Shown here in pieces: positions 42,989-51,068 of a stretch of 64,000 bases of DNA. This stretch comes from a bacterium (GTDB taxonomy: Bacteria; Myxococcota_A; Bradymonadia; UBA7976; UBA1532). The stretch covers positions 62,001-126,000 of the forward strand of contig JAUHYW010000020.1 of the NCBI GenBank assembly GCA_030426085.1, given 5' to 3'. The notes below the pieces were generated by a model. The model was not told the DNA's origin. It worked only from the letters and a program-made list of their open reading frames with translations, and did not search any database. Made by a program: the position numbers and the translations under genes. How positions within the stretch are numbered: position 1 is the first letter of the stretch; each line of letters begins with the position of its first letter.

Positions 42989-45900
42989 TCAGTCGCAGGT
43001 GTACGACAAAGCGTAGCGGGCGCGGCCGGCGGGCTCGACCCGCAGCTCGAGGTCGGCCTCGCCGTCGAGGTCGCCGGGCACGAGGTGCTCGTCGTCGGTG
43101 GCGGTGTCGGCCCGGTCGAGGATCTCGCCGTCGGCGGTGCTCAGGGCGAGGGCCAGGTCGCCGTCGAGGTGGGCGAAGCGCACGTGGGCCCGCAGGCGGC
43201 AGCCGGGCGGGGGCTGGATCCGGTAGCGGTCGCCGGCGGGGTCGGACGCGGTGCAGGTGATCCCATAGGCGACGGCGTCGGGGGCGAGGGCGACCGGCTC
43301 GGCGGGCTCGCCGGGGTCGTCGGCGGGGCAGTCGAAGCGGGGCAGGCAGCGGCCGGCGGGGTCGGGTTCGAAGCCGTCGGCGCAGGCCCCGAACGGCGCG
43401 CAGACGCCGTCGCCGCCGTCGAAGTGGTCCGGGGCGCACGATCCGGCCGCGACGCATGATCCGTCGCCCCCGTCGGCATAACCCGGCGCGCAGTCGCCGA
43501 CGGTGCAGGCCCCGGCGCCATCGTCCCGCTCGCCGGCGGGGCAGGCGGCGGTGCGGGCGCAGTCGCCGGCCGGGCGTCGGTGGAAGCCGGGCGCGCAGCG
43601 GTCGAGCGGGGTGCAGGCGCCGTCGCCCCCGTCGTGGAACCCGAGCGCGCACCGCCCGGCGGGCAGGCAGCGGCCGTCGCCCCCGTCGGCGTAGCCCGGC
43701 GCGCATTGCCCGAGCGGCGCGCAGCCGCCGGCGCCGTCGTCGACGCGGCCGTCAGGGCAGTCGATCCCCCGCCCGCAGCGATCGGCGTCCCGGTCGAGGC
43801 GCAGGCGGTAGCGGGCGCTCTGGCCCGGCGGGCCGTCGATCCGCAGGTAGACGGTGGCGGCGGGGCCGGGCGGGATCACGAGACGCTCGCGGTCTTCGTC
43901 GCCGTGGCTGCCGGCGAGCGGCCCGGCGCCGGCGCCCTCGACGCCGGTGTCGGGGCCAGCGAGCAGGGTGAGCGAGAGGTCGGCCTCGGCCCCGGCGAAG
44001 TCGAGGCGGGCGACGGCGGCGCAGTCGGGGGTCCGGGCGACGGCGTAGAGGTCGGCGTCGCCGGGGCAGACGATCCCCCGGGCGGCGCTGTCGAGGGGCA
44101 GCGGGCGGGCGTCGCTCCAGCGGGCGTCGGGCTCGCCGGGGTCGTCGGCGGGGCATGCGAACCCGGGGTGACAGAGTCCGGCGGCGTCGGCGGTGGCCCC
44201 CTCGGCGCAGACGTCGACCGGCGCGCAGCCGCCGAGGCCGTCGTCGTGGAAGCCCGAGGCGCAGGCGCCCTCGGCGACGCAGGTCCCGTCGCCGCCGTCG
44301 TGGGCCCCGAGCGCGCACTCGTCGGCGCAGCCCCCCAACCCGTCGTCCCGCCGGGCGCCGCAGTCGAGCGGGACCCGGCAGCGCAGGCCGGGGGCCGGCG
44401 CGAAGCCCTCGGCGCAGATCCCTTCGGGCCGGCAGACCCCGTCGCCGCCGTCGTGGAACCCGTCGGCGCACAGGCCGGGCGGGGCGCAGCCGACGCCGCC
44501 GTCCCGCAGGCCGTCGGGGCAGGCGCAGGCCCCGTCGGCGAGGACGTGATCTCCGACGCAGGTGCCTTCGGGCGCGCACACCCCGTCGCCGCCGTCGTGG
44601 AAACCGGGGGCGCAGCCGACGGCGCAGGCCCCGGTCCCGTCGTCGTCGAAGCCCGGCGCGCAGCGGCCGAGCGGCACGCAGGCTCCACCGCCGCCGTCGT
44701 GGAACCCGAGGGCGCAGGCGTCGGCCACGCAGGCCCCGTCGCCGCCGTCGCGGAAGCCCTCGGCGCAGCGGGTGCAGGCCCCGTCGGCGTCGAGGGCGTA
44801 GGCCGCCGCGCAGGCCCCGAACGGCCGGCAGGTGCCGTCGCCGCCGTCGTGCCCCGCGGCGTCGACCCGGATGGCGTAGCGGGCGGTCTCGTCGCCGAGG
44901 TAGCCGAACACCCGGGCGTAGTAGCGGCCGGCGCCGGTCCACGGCAGATACTCGTCGTCGCTGGCCGAGGCCCGGGCGTCGACGACTTCGCCCTCGTCGT
45001 TGCGGTCGCCGAGGTCGCGGATCCACTCGAGGTCGAGGTCGCCGTCGGCGTGGGCGAAGCTCAGGCGCACCGCGGCGGGGCACGGGCTGTCGAGGTCGAC
45101 GGCGAAGAGGTCGACGTCGCCGGGGCAGATGACGCCGTAGACGCTGCGCCCGAGCGGCAGCGGGGCGGCGGCGTCGAAGCCGGCGCCGGCCGGGTCGGGG
45201 TCGTCGCAGCTCAGCCCGGCCTGGCAGACCCCGGCGGCGTCGGGAGTGAAGCCGTCGGCGCAGTCGTCGAGCGGGCGGCAGGTGTCGTCGCCTCCGAGCT
45301 GGTGGCCGATCGCGCAGGAGTTGGCCGGCACGCAGGTCCCCTCTCCGTCGTCGTGGAACCCGAGGGCGCAGTCGGCGGCGCAGGCGCCCCGGCCGTCGTC
45401 CCGGGCGGGGGCCTCGCAGGCGGCGGTGGCCACGCAGCCCCGGTCGAGCGTGGGGTGGTGCCCCGGGGCGCAGATCCCGAGCGGCCAGCATTCGCCGTCG
45501 CCCCCGTCGGCGTAGCCCCGGGCGCAGGCGCCTTCGGGCACGCAGCGGCCGTCGCCCCCGTCGTGGAAGCCGTCGGCGCAGTCGAAGCACTCGCCGAAGT
45601 CGTCGAGGGCGTAGCCCGCCGAGCAGGCGTCGCGCGGGGCGCAGCGGCCGTCGCCCCCGTCGTGGCCGTCGATGCTCACCGCGAGGCTGTAGGCCGCCCC
45701 GGCGCCGTCGAAGCCGTAGACGATCGCGTAGTACAACCCGCCGGCGGGCAGCCGGACCTCGACGATCTCGTCGTCGTCGGCGCTGTCGCCCGAGGCGATC
45801 CGCGCGCCGAGCGCGTCGACGATCAGCACGTCGAGGTCGCCGTCGGACGCCCGGTGGCGCAGCTCGAGCCGCATCGGGCACGGGGCGTCGGCGTCGAAGG

Positions 45901-46147
45901 CGACGATGTCCTCGTCCCCGGGGCAGATCACGCCCTCGATGGCCGGGTCGCCGGGCAGGTAGTAGCCGGCGGTGTCGAAGTCGTCGTCGTCCTCGGCGCC
46001 GTCGTCGACGCAGGCCGGGCCGGCGTCGGGTCCGGCGTCGGCGGGGCCGCGGTCGACGGCGACGTCGGCCGCGGCCTGGGGGGTGTCGTCGTCGCAGGCG
46101 AGGCCGGCGAGGCCCAGGGCCAGCGCGAGGGCGAGGCGGTGGTGCAT
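42989..46147 (-). CDS. Giant Cys-rich lipoprotein: about 17 DGGxGxC repeats and four PPC-like domains
   Basis: 1052 aa; GGAGGATC precedes the ATG. Lipobox LAGLAC near residue 18. About seventeen repeats of the type GFHDGGDGxCxPxGxC (16-40 residues each) are interrupted by four beta domains of pre-peptidase C-terminal (PPC) type, at about 50-170, 330-440, 640-765 and 940-1050 (GVICPGDEDIVAF, YAIVYGFDGAGAAYSLAV and equivalents). PPC domains are carbohydrate- or protein-binding modules of secreted enzymes; no enzyme is attached here. The Cys repeats are rich in Asp and Gly and could bind calcium. Probably a long surface fibre or scaffold. Convergent with the pseudogene; 58 bp downstream of the epimerase stop. 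Confidence 0.85.
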   Translation of the reverse strand: MHHRLALALALGLAGLACDDDTPQAAADVAVDRGPADAGPDAGPACVDDGAEDDDDFDTAGYYLPGDPAIEGVICPGDEDIVAFDADAPCPMRLELRHRASDGDLDVLIVDALGARIASGDSADDDEIVEVRLPAGGLYYAIVYGFDGAGAAYSLAVSIDGHDGGDGRCAPRDACSAGYALDDFGECFDCADGFHDGGDGRCVPEGACARGYADGGDGECWPLGICAPGHHPTLDRGCVATAACEAPARDDGRGACAADCALGFHDDGEGTCVPANSCAIGHQLGGDDTCRPLDDCADGFTPDAAGVCQAGLSCDDPDPAGAGFDAAAPLPLGRSVYGVICPGDVDLFAVDLDSPCPAAVRLSFAHADGDLDLEWIRDLGDRNDEGEVVDARASASDDEYLPWTGAGRYYARVFGYLGDETARYAIRVDAAGHDGGDGTCRPFGACAAAYALDADGACTRCAEGFRDGGDGACVADACALGFHDGGGGACVPLGRCAPGFDDDGTGACAVGCAPGFHDGGDGVCAPEGTCVGDHVLADGACACPDGLRDGGVGCAPPGLCADGFHDGGDGVCRPEGICAEGFAPAPGLRCRVPLDCGARRDDGLGGCADECALGAHDGGDGTCVAEGACASGFHDDGLGGCAPVDVCAEGATADAAGLCHPGFACPADDPGEPDARWSDARPLPLDSAARGIVCPGDADLYAVARTPDCAAVARLDFAGAEADLSLTLLAGPDTGVEGAGAGPLAGSHGDEDRERLVIPPGPAATVYLRIDGPPGQSARYRLRLDRDADRCGRGIDCPDGRVDDGAGGCAPLGQCAPGYADGGDGRCLPAGRCALGFHDGGDGACTPLDRCAPGFHRRPAGDCARTAACPAGERDDGAGACTVGDCAPGYADGGDGSCVAAGSCAPDHFDGGDGVCAPFGACADGFEPDPAGRCLPRFDCPADDPGEPAEPVALAPDAVAYGITCTASDPAGDRYRIQPPPGCRLRAHVRFAHLDGDLALALSTADGEILDRADTATDDEHLVPGDLDGEADLELRVEPAGRARYALSYTCD

Positions 46148-46205
46148 GGGTGATCCTCCGGGGGCCAGAGTACCGGAGGCGGGTGTCAGCCGGGAGGGGC
46201 CGGGG

Positions 46206-47159
46206 CTACATGCGGTCCCGGTACCAGGCGATCGTGCGGGTGAGCCCTTCGACCAGGTCGATCTTCGGGTGGTAGTCGAGCCGCTCGGTGGCCTTGTCGA
46301 TGTTGGGGATGCGCAGGTCGACGTCGGCCCGGTCCATCTCGCGGAACCGCAGCGGGCTCTTCGAGCCGGCCAGCGCCACGATCTGGCGGGCGAGGTGCCA
46401 GATCGTCAGCGTGCTGCGGGGGTTGCCGATGTTGAAGGCGTGGCCCACCGCCTGCTCCCGCTCGAGGGCGGCGACGACCCCGTCGACGATGTCGTCGATG
46501 TAGCACCACGACCGGATCTGCGATCCGTCGCCGTGGATCTCGAGCACGTCGCCCCGCAGCGCGCGGGTGATGAAGTGGTGCACCGCGCCCTCGCCGACCT
46601 GGTTGGGGCCGTAGATGTTGAACGGGCGGATGCTGACGGTGGGCAGGCCGCGCTCTTTGTGGAACGACAGCGCGAGGTGCTCGGTGGCCAGCTTGCTGAC
46701 CGCGTAGGTCCAGCGGGCCTCGCCGACGGCGCCGAGGCTGGTGGCGTCGCCCTCGGTGACCTTGTAGGCGAAGCGGCCGAAGACCTCGCTGGTGCTGAAG
46801 TCGACGAAGCGCCGGCAGCGGCCGCCGGCGAAGGCGGCGTCGAGCGCGTGCACCGTGCCCATCAGCGCCACCCGCATGGTCAGGATCGGGCGCCGCATGA
46901 CGGTGTCGACCCCGGCGATGGAGGCCATGTGCACGACGACGTCGGCCTCGCGCACGACCGGCTCGAGCGCCGCCCGGTCGAGCACGTCCCCCCGCACCAG
47001 GGTGACGTTGTCGTGCTCGAGCAGCCCGGTGGCGGCGACGGCGTCCCGGTGCAGGTTGTCGAAGAGCACCACCCGGTTGTGCGGCGCGAGCCGGGCGGCG
47101 AGGGACGAGCCGATGAAGCCGGCTCCGCCGGTGATGACGACGTGGGCGTCGCGGATCAT
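46206..47159 (-). CDS. NAD-dependent sugar-nucleotide epimerase/dehydratase (extended SDR)
   Basis: 317 aa. N-terminal dinucleotide-binding GGAGFIGSSLA, catalytic YAVSK (Tyr/Lys pair), and SIRPFNIYGP typical of the extended short-chain dehydrogenase family that acts on UDP- or dTDP-sugars. Which reaction (4-epimerase, 4,6-dehydratase or decarboxylase) cannot be decided from sequence alone. Its ATG overlaps the stop of the TPR gene (ATGA), and both lie just downstream of pilA, so a role in pilus or surface glycan is a reasonable inference. Cytosolic. Confidence 0.87.
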   Translation of the reverse strand: MIRDAHVVITGGAGFIGSSLAARLAPHNRVVLFDNLHRDAVAATGLLEHDNVTLVRGDVLDRAALEPVVREADVVVHMASIAGVDTVMRRPILTMRVALMGTVHALDAAFAGGRCRRFVDFSTSEVFGRFAYKVTEGDATSLGAVGEARWTYAVSKLATEHLALSFHKERGLPTVSIRPFNIYGPNQVGEGAVHHFITRALRGDVLEIHGDGSQIRSWCYIDDIVDGVVAALEREQAVGHAFNIGNPRSTLTIWHLARQIVALAGSKSPLRFREMDRADVDLRIPNIDKATERLDYHPKIDLVEGLTRTIAWYRDRM

Positions 47160-48139
47160 GGGACGGGCTCCGGGGGGCGGTCGGCCCCGATCGAGACGCC
47201 GGGCAGCAGGCTGCGCCAGTCGACGTCGGCGACGGGCCCCGTCGGCTCGCCGAGCAGCGCGTAGACCCCCGGCGGCACGTAGGGGTGGTGGCGCTTCCAG
47301 CGGCGTTCGAAGTCGGCGGCGGCCTCGGCCAGCGCGCCGTCGGCGCCCTCGGCCCGCAGCGCGTCGATGCGCCGGCGCAGCTCGACCTTGCGATCGGGGT
47401 CGTCGGTCTGGATGTAGAGGTCGATGAGGTATTGCAGCGCGAGCTGGTGGTTGCCCAGCTTGCTCGAGATGGCCGCGACGAGGTTGCGCATGCGCGCCGG
47501 CGCCCCGGGGCTGTTGGCCGCCTGCTCGAGGTAGCCCAGCCCGATGGCCCGGTGGCGCCGGATCCGGGCCCGGTCGGGCTGCTCGACGCGGTTGAGGGCC
47601 GAGGGCACCTCGATGTAGTGGTTCAGCCCCAGGCGGTAGGCGGCCTCGTAGTCGTCGGGGTCGCGCGCGAGCGCCCGCTGGTAGAAGCGGTTGGACAGCG
47701 CGATGTTGTCGAGGGTGAACCGCTGCCCGTAGAGCACGGTGGCCCCGGCCCAGTGGTAGACCTTGACGAAGTCGGGGTCGAGCTCGATCACCTGGTCGAG
47801 GAAGAACTCCAGCCACCGGTAGCGCCGGTCGGTCGAGAAGTGGCGGGCGAAGTATTCCAGCGTGCGGATCCACATCAGATCGGCGGCGGCCTGCTCGTAG
47901 CCCAGGGTCATCAGCCGCAGCAGCCGGGTGTCGGGCACGTAGAGCACCTCGCCCTGCATGGCGACGGCGTCCCGGTCGCGCGCCTGCCGGGCCCGCTCCA
48001 GGCTCAGCCGGTTGACGGCGACGAGCGCGACGAGCAGCGCGGCGACGAGGGCCCACCGCGCGGCGCGGGGCAGCCCGGCCAGCCGCCGGCCGAGGCGGTC
48101 GGCGAGCGGGCTCGGGTTATCGGATGCGGTGTGCGGCAT
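47156..48139 (-). CDS. Membrane-anchored TPR-like protein
   Basis: 327 aa. One membrane segment near residues 28-43 (WALVAALLVALVAV), then helical repeats of TPR type (FVKVYHWAGATVLYG, DPDDYEAAYRLGLNHYI, ALQYLIDLYIQTDDPD). The C-terminal part has no recognised motif. Translationally coupled to the epimerase gene and 90 bp downstream of pilA, from which a terminator-like hairpin separates it. TPR proteins often serve as pilotins or assembly factors near pilus genes; that role is possible but unproven here. Confidence 0.72.
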   Translation of the reverse strand: MPHTASDNPSPLADRLGRRLAGLPRAARWALVAALLVALVAVNRLSLERARQARDRDAVAMQGEVLYVPDTRLLRLMTLGYEQAAADLMWIRTLEYFARHFSTDRRYRWLEFFLDQVIELDPDFVKVYHWAGATVLYGQRFTLDNIALSNRFYQRALARDPDDYEAAYRLGLNHYIEVPSALNRVEQPDRARIRRHRAIGLGYLEQAANSPGAPARMRNLVAAISSKLGNHQLALQYLIDLYIQTDDPDRKVELRRRIDALRAEGADGALAEAAADFERRWKRHHPYVPPGVYALLGEPTGPVADVDWRSLLPGVSIGADRPPEPVP

Positions 48140-48154
48140 GGGGCCATGAAATAC

Positions 48155-48191
48155 GAAAGGGGCCGCGCTCGCAATGAGCGGGGCCCCCTTC
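48155..48191 (-). terminator. Terminator-like hairpin downstream of pilA
   Basis: GAAAGGGGCCGCGCTC (48155-48170) and GAGCGGGGCCCCCTTC (48176-48191) pair with two mismatches over 16 bp around a 5-nt loop. Read on the minus strand, a T-rich stretch (TTTCGTATTTC) follows the hairpin. It sits in the 90 bp between the pilA stop and the TPR gene. The abundance of pilin transcripts would explain an attenuator here. Confidence 0.65.
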
Positions 48192-48229
48192 GATCGGCGC
48201 CGCCCCCCTCTCGGAGGGCGGGGCTCACG

Positions 48230-48793
48230 TCACTCCAGCTCGTTGGCCTGGAAGAGGCCCGCGCCGCCATTGACGTTGTTCTCGGCGTCCACCACGCCGA
48301 CGCGCTCGAAGGTCGACTCGACGTTGTCGCAGTTGAGGTCGCCCTGCGCCCGGGCGGTGAACTGCGACTCGGGGCCCACCCCCTCCGACTCGTAGGTGTA
48401 CTTGTAGTAGAACGGGTCGTCGATGGCGAAGTTCAGCGCCTGCCAGGTCGCGTCGTCCCAGACGTTGGCGTTCTCGGTGACGGGGTACTTCTTGCTGTCG
48501 CCCCCGGCGCACACCTCGGCCCGCCAGTTGGCGGGGGTGGACTCGACCGTGTCGGGGAACTGCCGGGCGAGGACCTCACCGGTGCGGCTGGCGAACTCCG
48601 AGGTGTAGTAGCTCACCGACGAGTCGAACAGCTTCCGGATGTTCATGGTCGCCTCGGAGGTCTTCGACCGCCGGATGTACTTCATGAACGCCGGGATCGC
48701 GACCGCGGCGAGGATGCCGATGATCGCCACGACGATCATCAGCTCGATGAGGGTGAAGCCCTTCGCGCTCTTCCGCTGCTGCAGCTTCCGCAT
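48230..48793 (-). CDS. pilA: Type IV major pilin-like protein (PilA1)
   Basis: 187 aa. Class III prepilin signal: a short basic leader ending in KSAKG, cut before [19 protein letters not shown], with the conserved Glu at +5. The hydrophobic helix continues to [18 protein letters not shown]. The globular part ends in [10 protein letters not shown] and has two Cys (VCAGG, LNCDN). It lies last in the pilB-T-C-S-R-pilin-pilA order, the position of pilA in Myxococcus. Closely related in layout to the pilin at 59.9 kb (shared WQALNF, FERVG, ending NELE/RELE). I found no strong sigma-54 box in the 157 bp upstream. Major subunit role inferred. Confidence 0.92.
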   Translation of the reverse strand: MRKLQQRKSAKGFTLIELMIVVAIIGILAAVAIPAFMKYIRRSKTSEATMNIRKLFDSSVSYYTSEFASRTGEVLARQFPDTVESTPANWRAEVCAGGDSKKYPVTENANVWDDATWQALNFAIDDPFYYKYTYESEGVGPESQFTARAQGDLNCDNVESTFERVGVVDAENNVNGGAGLFQANELE

Positions 48794-48950
48794 GCTCTGC
48801 CTCTCTTGGTTCAGGGAGGGTTTTTGTTCTCGCCGCGCGGCCCCTCCCCCGTGGCCGTCGCGTCGTTGTCCGAAGCCGCTGGGGCTCGCGGAGCGCTCGG
48901 TGAATGGTCGGCGCGGGGCCGACCGGTCTATCGCGTGCGAGCCGCTGGGC

Positions 48951-49475
48951 TCACTCGTTCTCGTTGACGATGAAGACGTCCGGCTTCTCGGAGGTGACCT
49001 CGAACGTCGACCGGGTGTTGTCGCCGTTGAAGTCGCCGTGGGCCTGAGCCCAGAACCAGTGCCGCCGGCCGTCGCGGATCGCCTGGCCCCCGTTCTGGCC
49101 GGGCGTACCCGCGGCCAGCTCGTACTGGAACCAGACCCGCCCGGGGGACTTCACCCCGAGGTGGAACCACGCGCTGTCTTCCGGCAGCGGGTTGTCGGGG
49201 CTGTCCCAGGCGAGCTTGCCGGTCTCGGCGTTCGGCATCTCGTCGGGCCAGACGTCCTCCTGCGGCGCCCCGCAGTATCGTCCCCAGGCCTGGAAGTAGG
49301 CCTCCTGCGCCGCCCGCACCGCCCCGAGGAACTGCTGGGCCTCGGCGTTGCGCGCGGCGTAGGTGTACTTGCGGTAGCCGGTGATCGCGAGGACCGACAG
49401 CACGCCGATGATCACCACGACGATCATCAGCTCCACCAGGGTGAAGCCTCTGTGTCGTGGGGGTCGGCGGGTCAT
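48951..49475 (-). CDS. Type IV pilin-like protein (minor pilin or pseudopilin)
   Basis: 174 aa. Prepilin leader [10 protein letters not shown] cut before [21 protein letters not shown], with Glu at +5. The helix lacks the Pro at +22 usual in major pilins (AITGYRKY instead of AIPAF). The globular domain is different from the two PilA-like proteins but ends in a similar ...[25 protein letters not shown] precedes the ATG and a sigma-54-type box lies about 30 bp upstream. Position between pilR and pilA suggests a minor pilin or a tip/priming subunit. Confidence 0.87.
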   Translation of the reverse strand: MTRRPPRHRGFTLVELMIVVVIIGVLSVLAITGYRKYTYAARNAEAQQFLGAVRAAQEAYFQAWGRYCGAPQEDVWPDEMPNAETGKLAWDSPDNPLPEDSAWFHLGVKSPGRVWFQYELAAGTPGQNGGQAIRDGRRHWFWAQAHGDFNGDNTRSTFEVTSEKPDVFIVNENE

Positions 49476-49505
49476 GGGTCGCTCCTCGTGTTCGCCCCGA
49501 GTATC

Positions 49506-49521
49506 AGCAGGGATCGTGCCA
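49506..49521 (-). promoter_or_regulatory. Sigma-54 (-24/-12) promoter before the minor pilin gene
   Basis: Read on the minus strand: TGGCACGATCCCTGCT. -24 box TGGCACG is a perfect match to the consensus, and -12 box CTGCT matches TTGCW in four of five, with GG-N10-GC spacing. The start codon is about 30 bp downstream. Fits activation by PilR, encoded next door. Confidence 0.75.
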
Positions 49522-49673
49522 CTGGTCTACTTTTTTGCAGTGACGGTGGAATGCGGCCCCCCGGCCGGCGGCGACGCTGCGCGGCACCCCTCGGGCGACG
49601 ATTTTGGGCGGGGGTGCCGAAAATCGTCACCCCCCGGCCGACGATTCGCGTCACCCGGCAACGGGCGGATCCG

Positions 49674-51068
49674 TCACTCGCCGTCGCCGCCCCTGATCTC
49701 GAGCTTCGAGAGCCGGTAGCGCAGCGAGCGGAAGGTGATGCCGAGCAGGCGGGCGGCCTCCTTCTTGCGGCCGCCGGTGCGGGTGAGCGCCTGCCCGATC
49801 AGGCGCCGCTCGACGTCGTCGACGACCCCTTCCAGGTCGATGCCGCTCTCGGGCAGCTCGACCCCGTCCACCGGGGCGATGGGCTCGGGGCCCCGGCTCT
49901 GGCTGCGCAGCGCCGCCGGCAGGCTGCGGGGGCCGATGCGGTCGCCGTCCTCGAGGGCGACCGCCCGCTCGATGAGGTTCTCGAGCTCGCGCACGTTGCC
50001 GCTGAACGGGTGGCGCACCAGCAGCCGCATGGCCTCGGCGTCGATCTCGCGGATGGGCTTGTCGAACTCCTCGGCGTACTTGCGCAGGAAGTGGTGGGCC
50101 AGCAGCGGGATGTCGCTGGGCCGCTCGCGCAGCGGGGGCAGCTCGATCGAGATGACGTTGAGCCGGTAGTAGAGGTCCTCCCGGAACCGGCCCTCGCGCA
50201 CCTCGCCGGCCAGATCGCGGTTGGTGGCGGCGATGACCCGCACGTCGACCGCGGTCTCCCGCAGGTCGCCGACCGCCTTGACCTTGCGCTCCTGCAGCAC
50301 CCGCAAGAGCTTGACCTGCATGCCCAGCGGCATCTCCCCGATCTCGTCGAGCAGCAGCGTGCCCCCGTCGGCCGCCTGGAAGAGCCCCTCCCGGTCGGCG
50401 GTGGCCCCGGTGAAGGTGCCCCGCCGGTGGCCGAACAGCTCGCTCTCGAGCAGGTTCTCGGGGATGGCCGCGCAGTTGATCACCAAAAACGGCGCCGCCT
50501 TGCGCTCGCTCTCGTTGTGGATCGCCCGGGCGACGAGCTCCTTGCCGGTGCCGCTCTCCCCGAGCAGCAGCACGTTGGTCCGGGTGCGGGCCACCCGCCG
50601 GATGAGGCCGAAGACCTCCTTCATGCGCTGGCTGCGGCCGATGATGCCCCCGAATCGGTCCCGGGAGTCGAGCGCCTGGCGCAGCTTGCGGTTCTCGAGC
50701 ACCAGCGCCCGCCGCTCGAGCGCCTTGTCGATGACCACCTTCACCTCGTCGAGCTTGAACGGCTTGGTGAAGTAGTCGTGGGCCCCCATCTTCATCGCCT
50801 TGATGGCGGTGTCGGTCGAGGCGTAGGCGGTCATCACGATGACCGGGGTGTCGGGGTACAGCTCCCGGGCCCGCTCGAGCACGACCATGCCGTGGGTTCC
50901 GGGCATGCGCAGGTCGGTGATGACCAGGTCGTACTCGTCCTCGAGCAGCCGCTGCACCCCGGCGCTGCCGTCCTCGGCGGTGTGCACCTCGTGGCCTTCT
51001 TTGAGGAAGAAGATCTCGAGCAGCTCGCGCATGCTCAGTTCGTCGTCGACGACGAGGACCCGGCTCAT
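49674..51068 (-). CDS. pilR: Sigma-54-dependent response regulator PilR
   Basis: 464 aa, NtrC type. Receiver domain (1-120) with acidic DDE, phosphoacceptor in LVITDLRMPG, T in MTAYAS and K in FTKPF. AAA+ domain (~135-375) with Walker A GESGTGKE and Walker B GTLLLDEIGEMP. The sigma-54-contact loop reads GTFTGA instead of the usual GAFTGA. C-terminal Fis-type helix-turn-helix (GRKKEAARLLGITFRSLRYRLSKL). Activates pilin transcription in Myxococcus and Pseudomonas. Its ATG overlaps the stop of pilS (ATGA). Confidence 0.95.
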   Translation of the reverse strand: MSRVLVVDDELSMRELLEIFFLKEGHEVHTAEDGSAGVQRLLEDEYDLVITDLRMPGTHGMVVLERARELYPDTPVIVMTAYASTDTAIKAMKMGAHDYFTKPFKLDEVKVVIDKALERRALVLENRKLRQALDSRDRFGGIIGRSQRMKEVFGLIRRVARTRTNVLLLGESGTGKELVARAIHNESERKAAPFLVINCAAIPENLLESELFGHRRGTFTGATADREGLFQAADGGTLLLDEIGEMPLGMQVKLLRVLQERKVKAVGDLRETAVDVRVIAATNRDLAGEVREGRFREDLYYRLNVISIELPPLRERPSDIPLLAHHFLRKYAEEFDKPIREIDAEAMRLLVRHPFSGNVRELENLIERAVALEDGDRIGPRSLPAALRSQSRGPEPIAPVDGVELPESGIDLEGVVDDVERRLIGQALTRTGGRKKEAARLLGITFRSLRYRLSKLEIRGGDGE

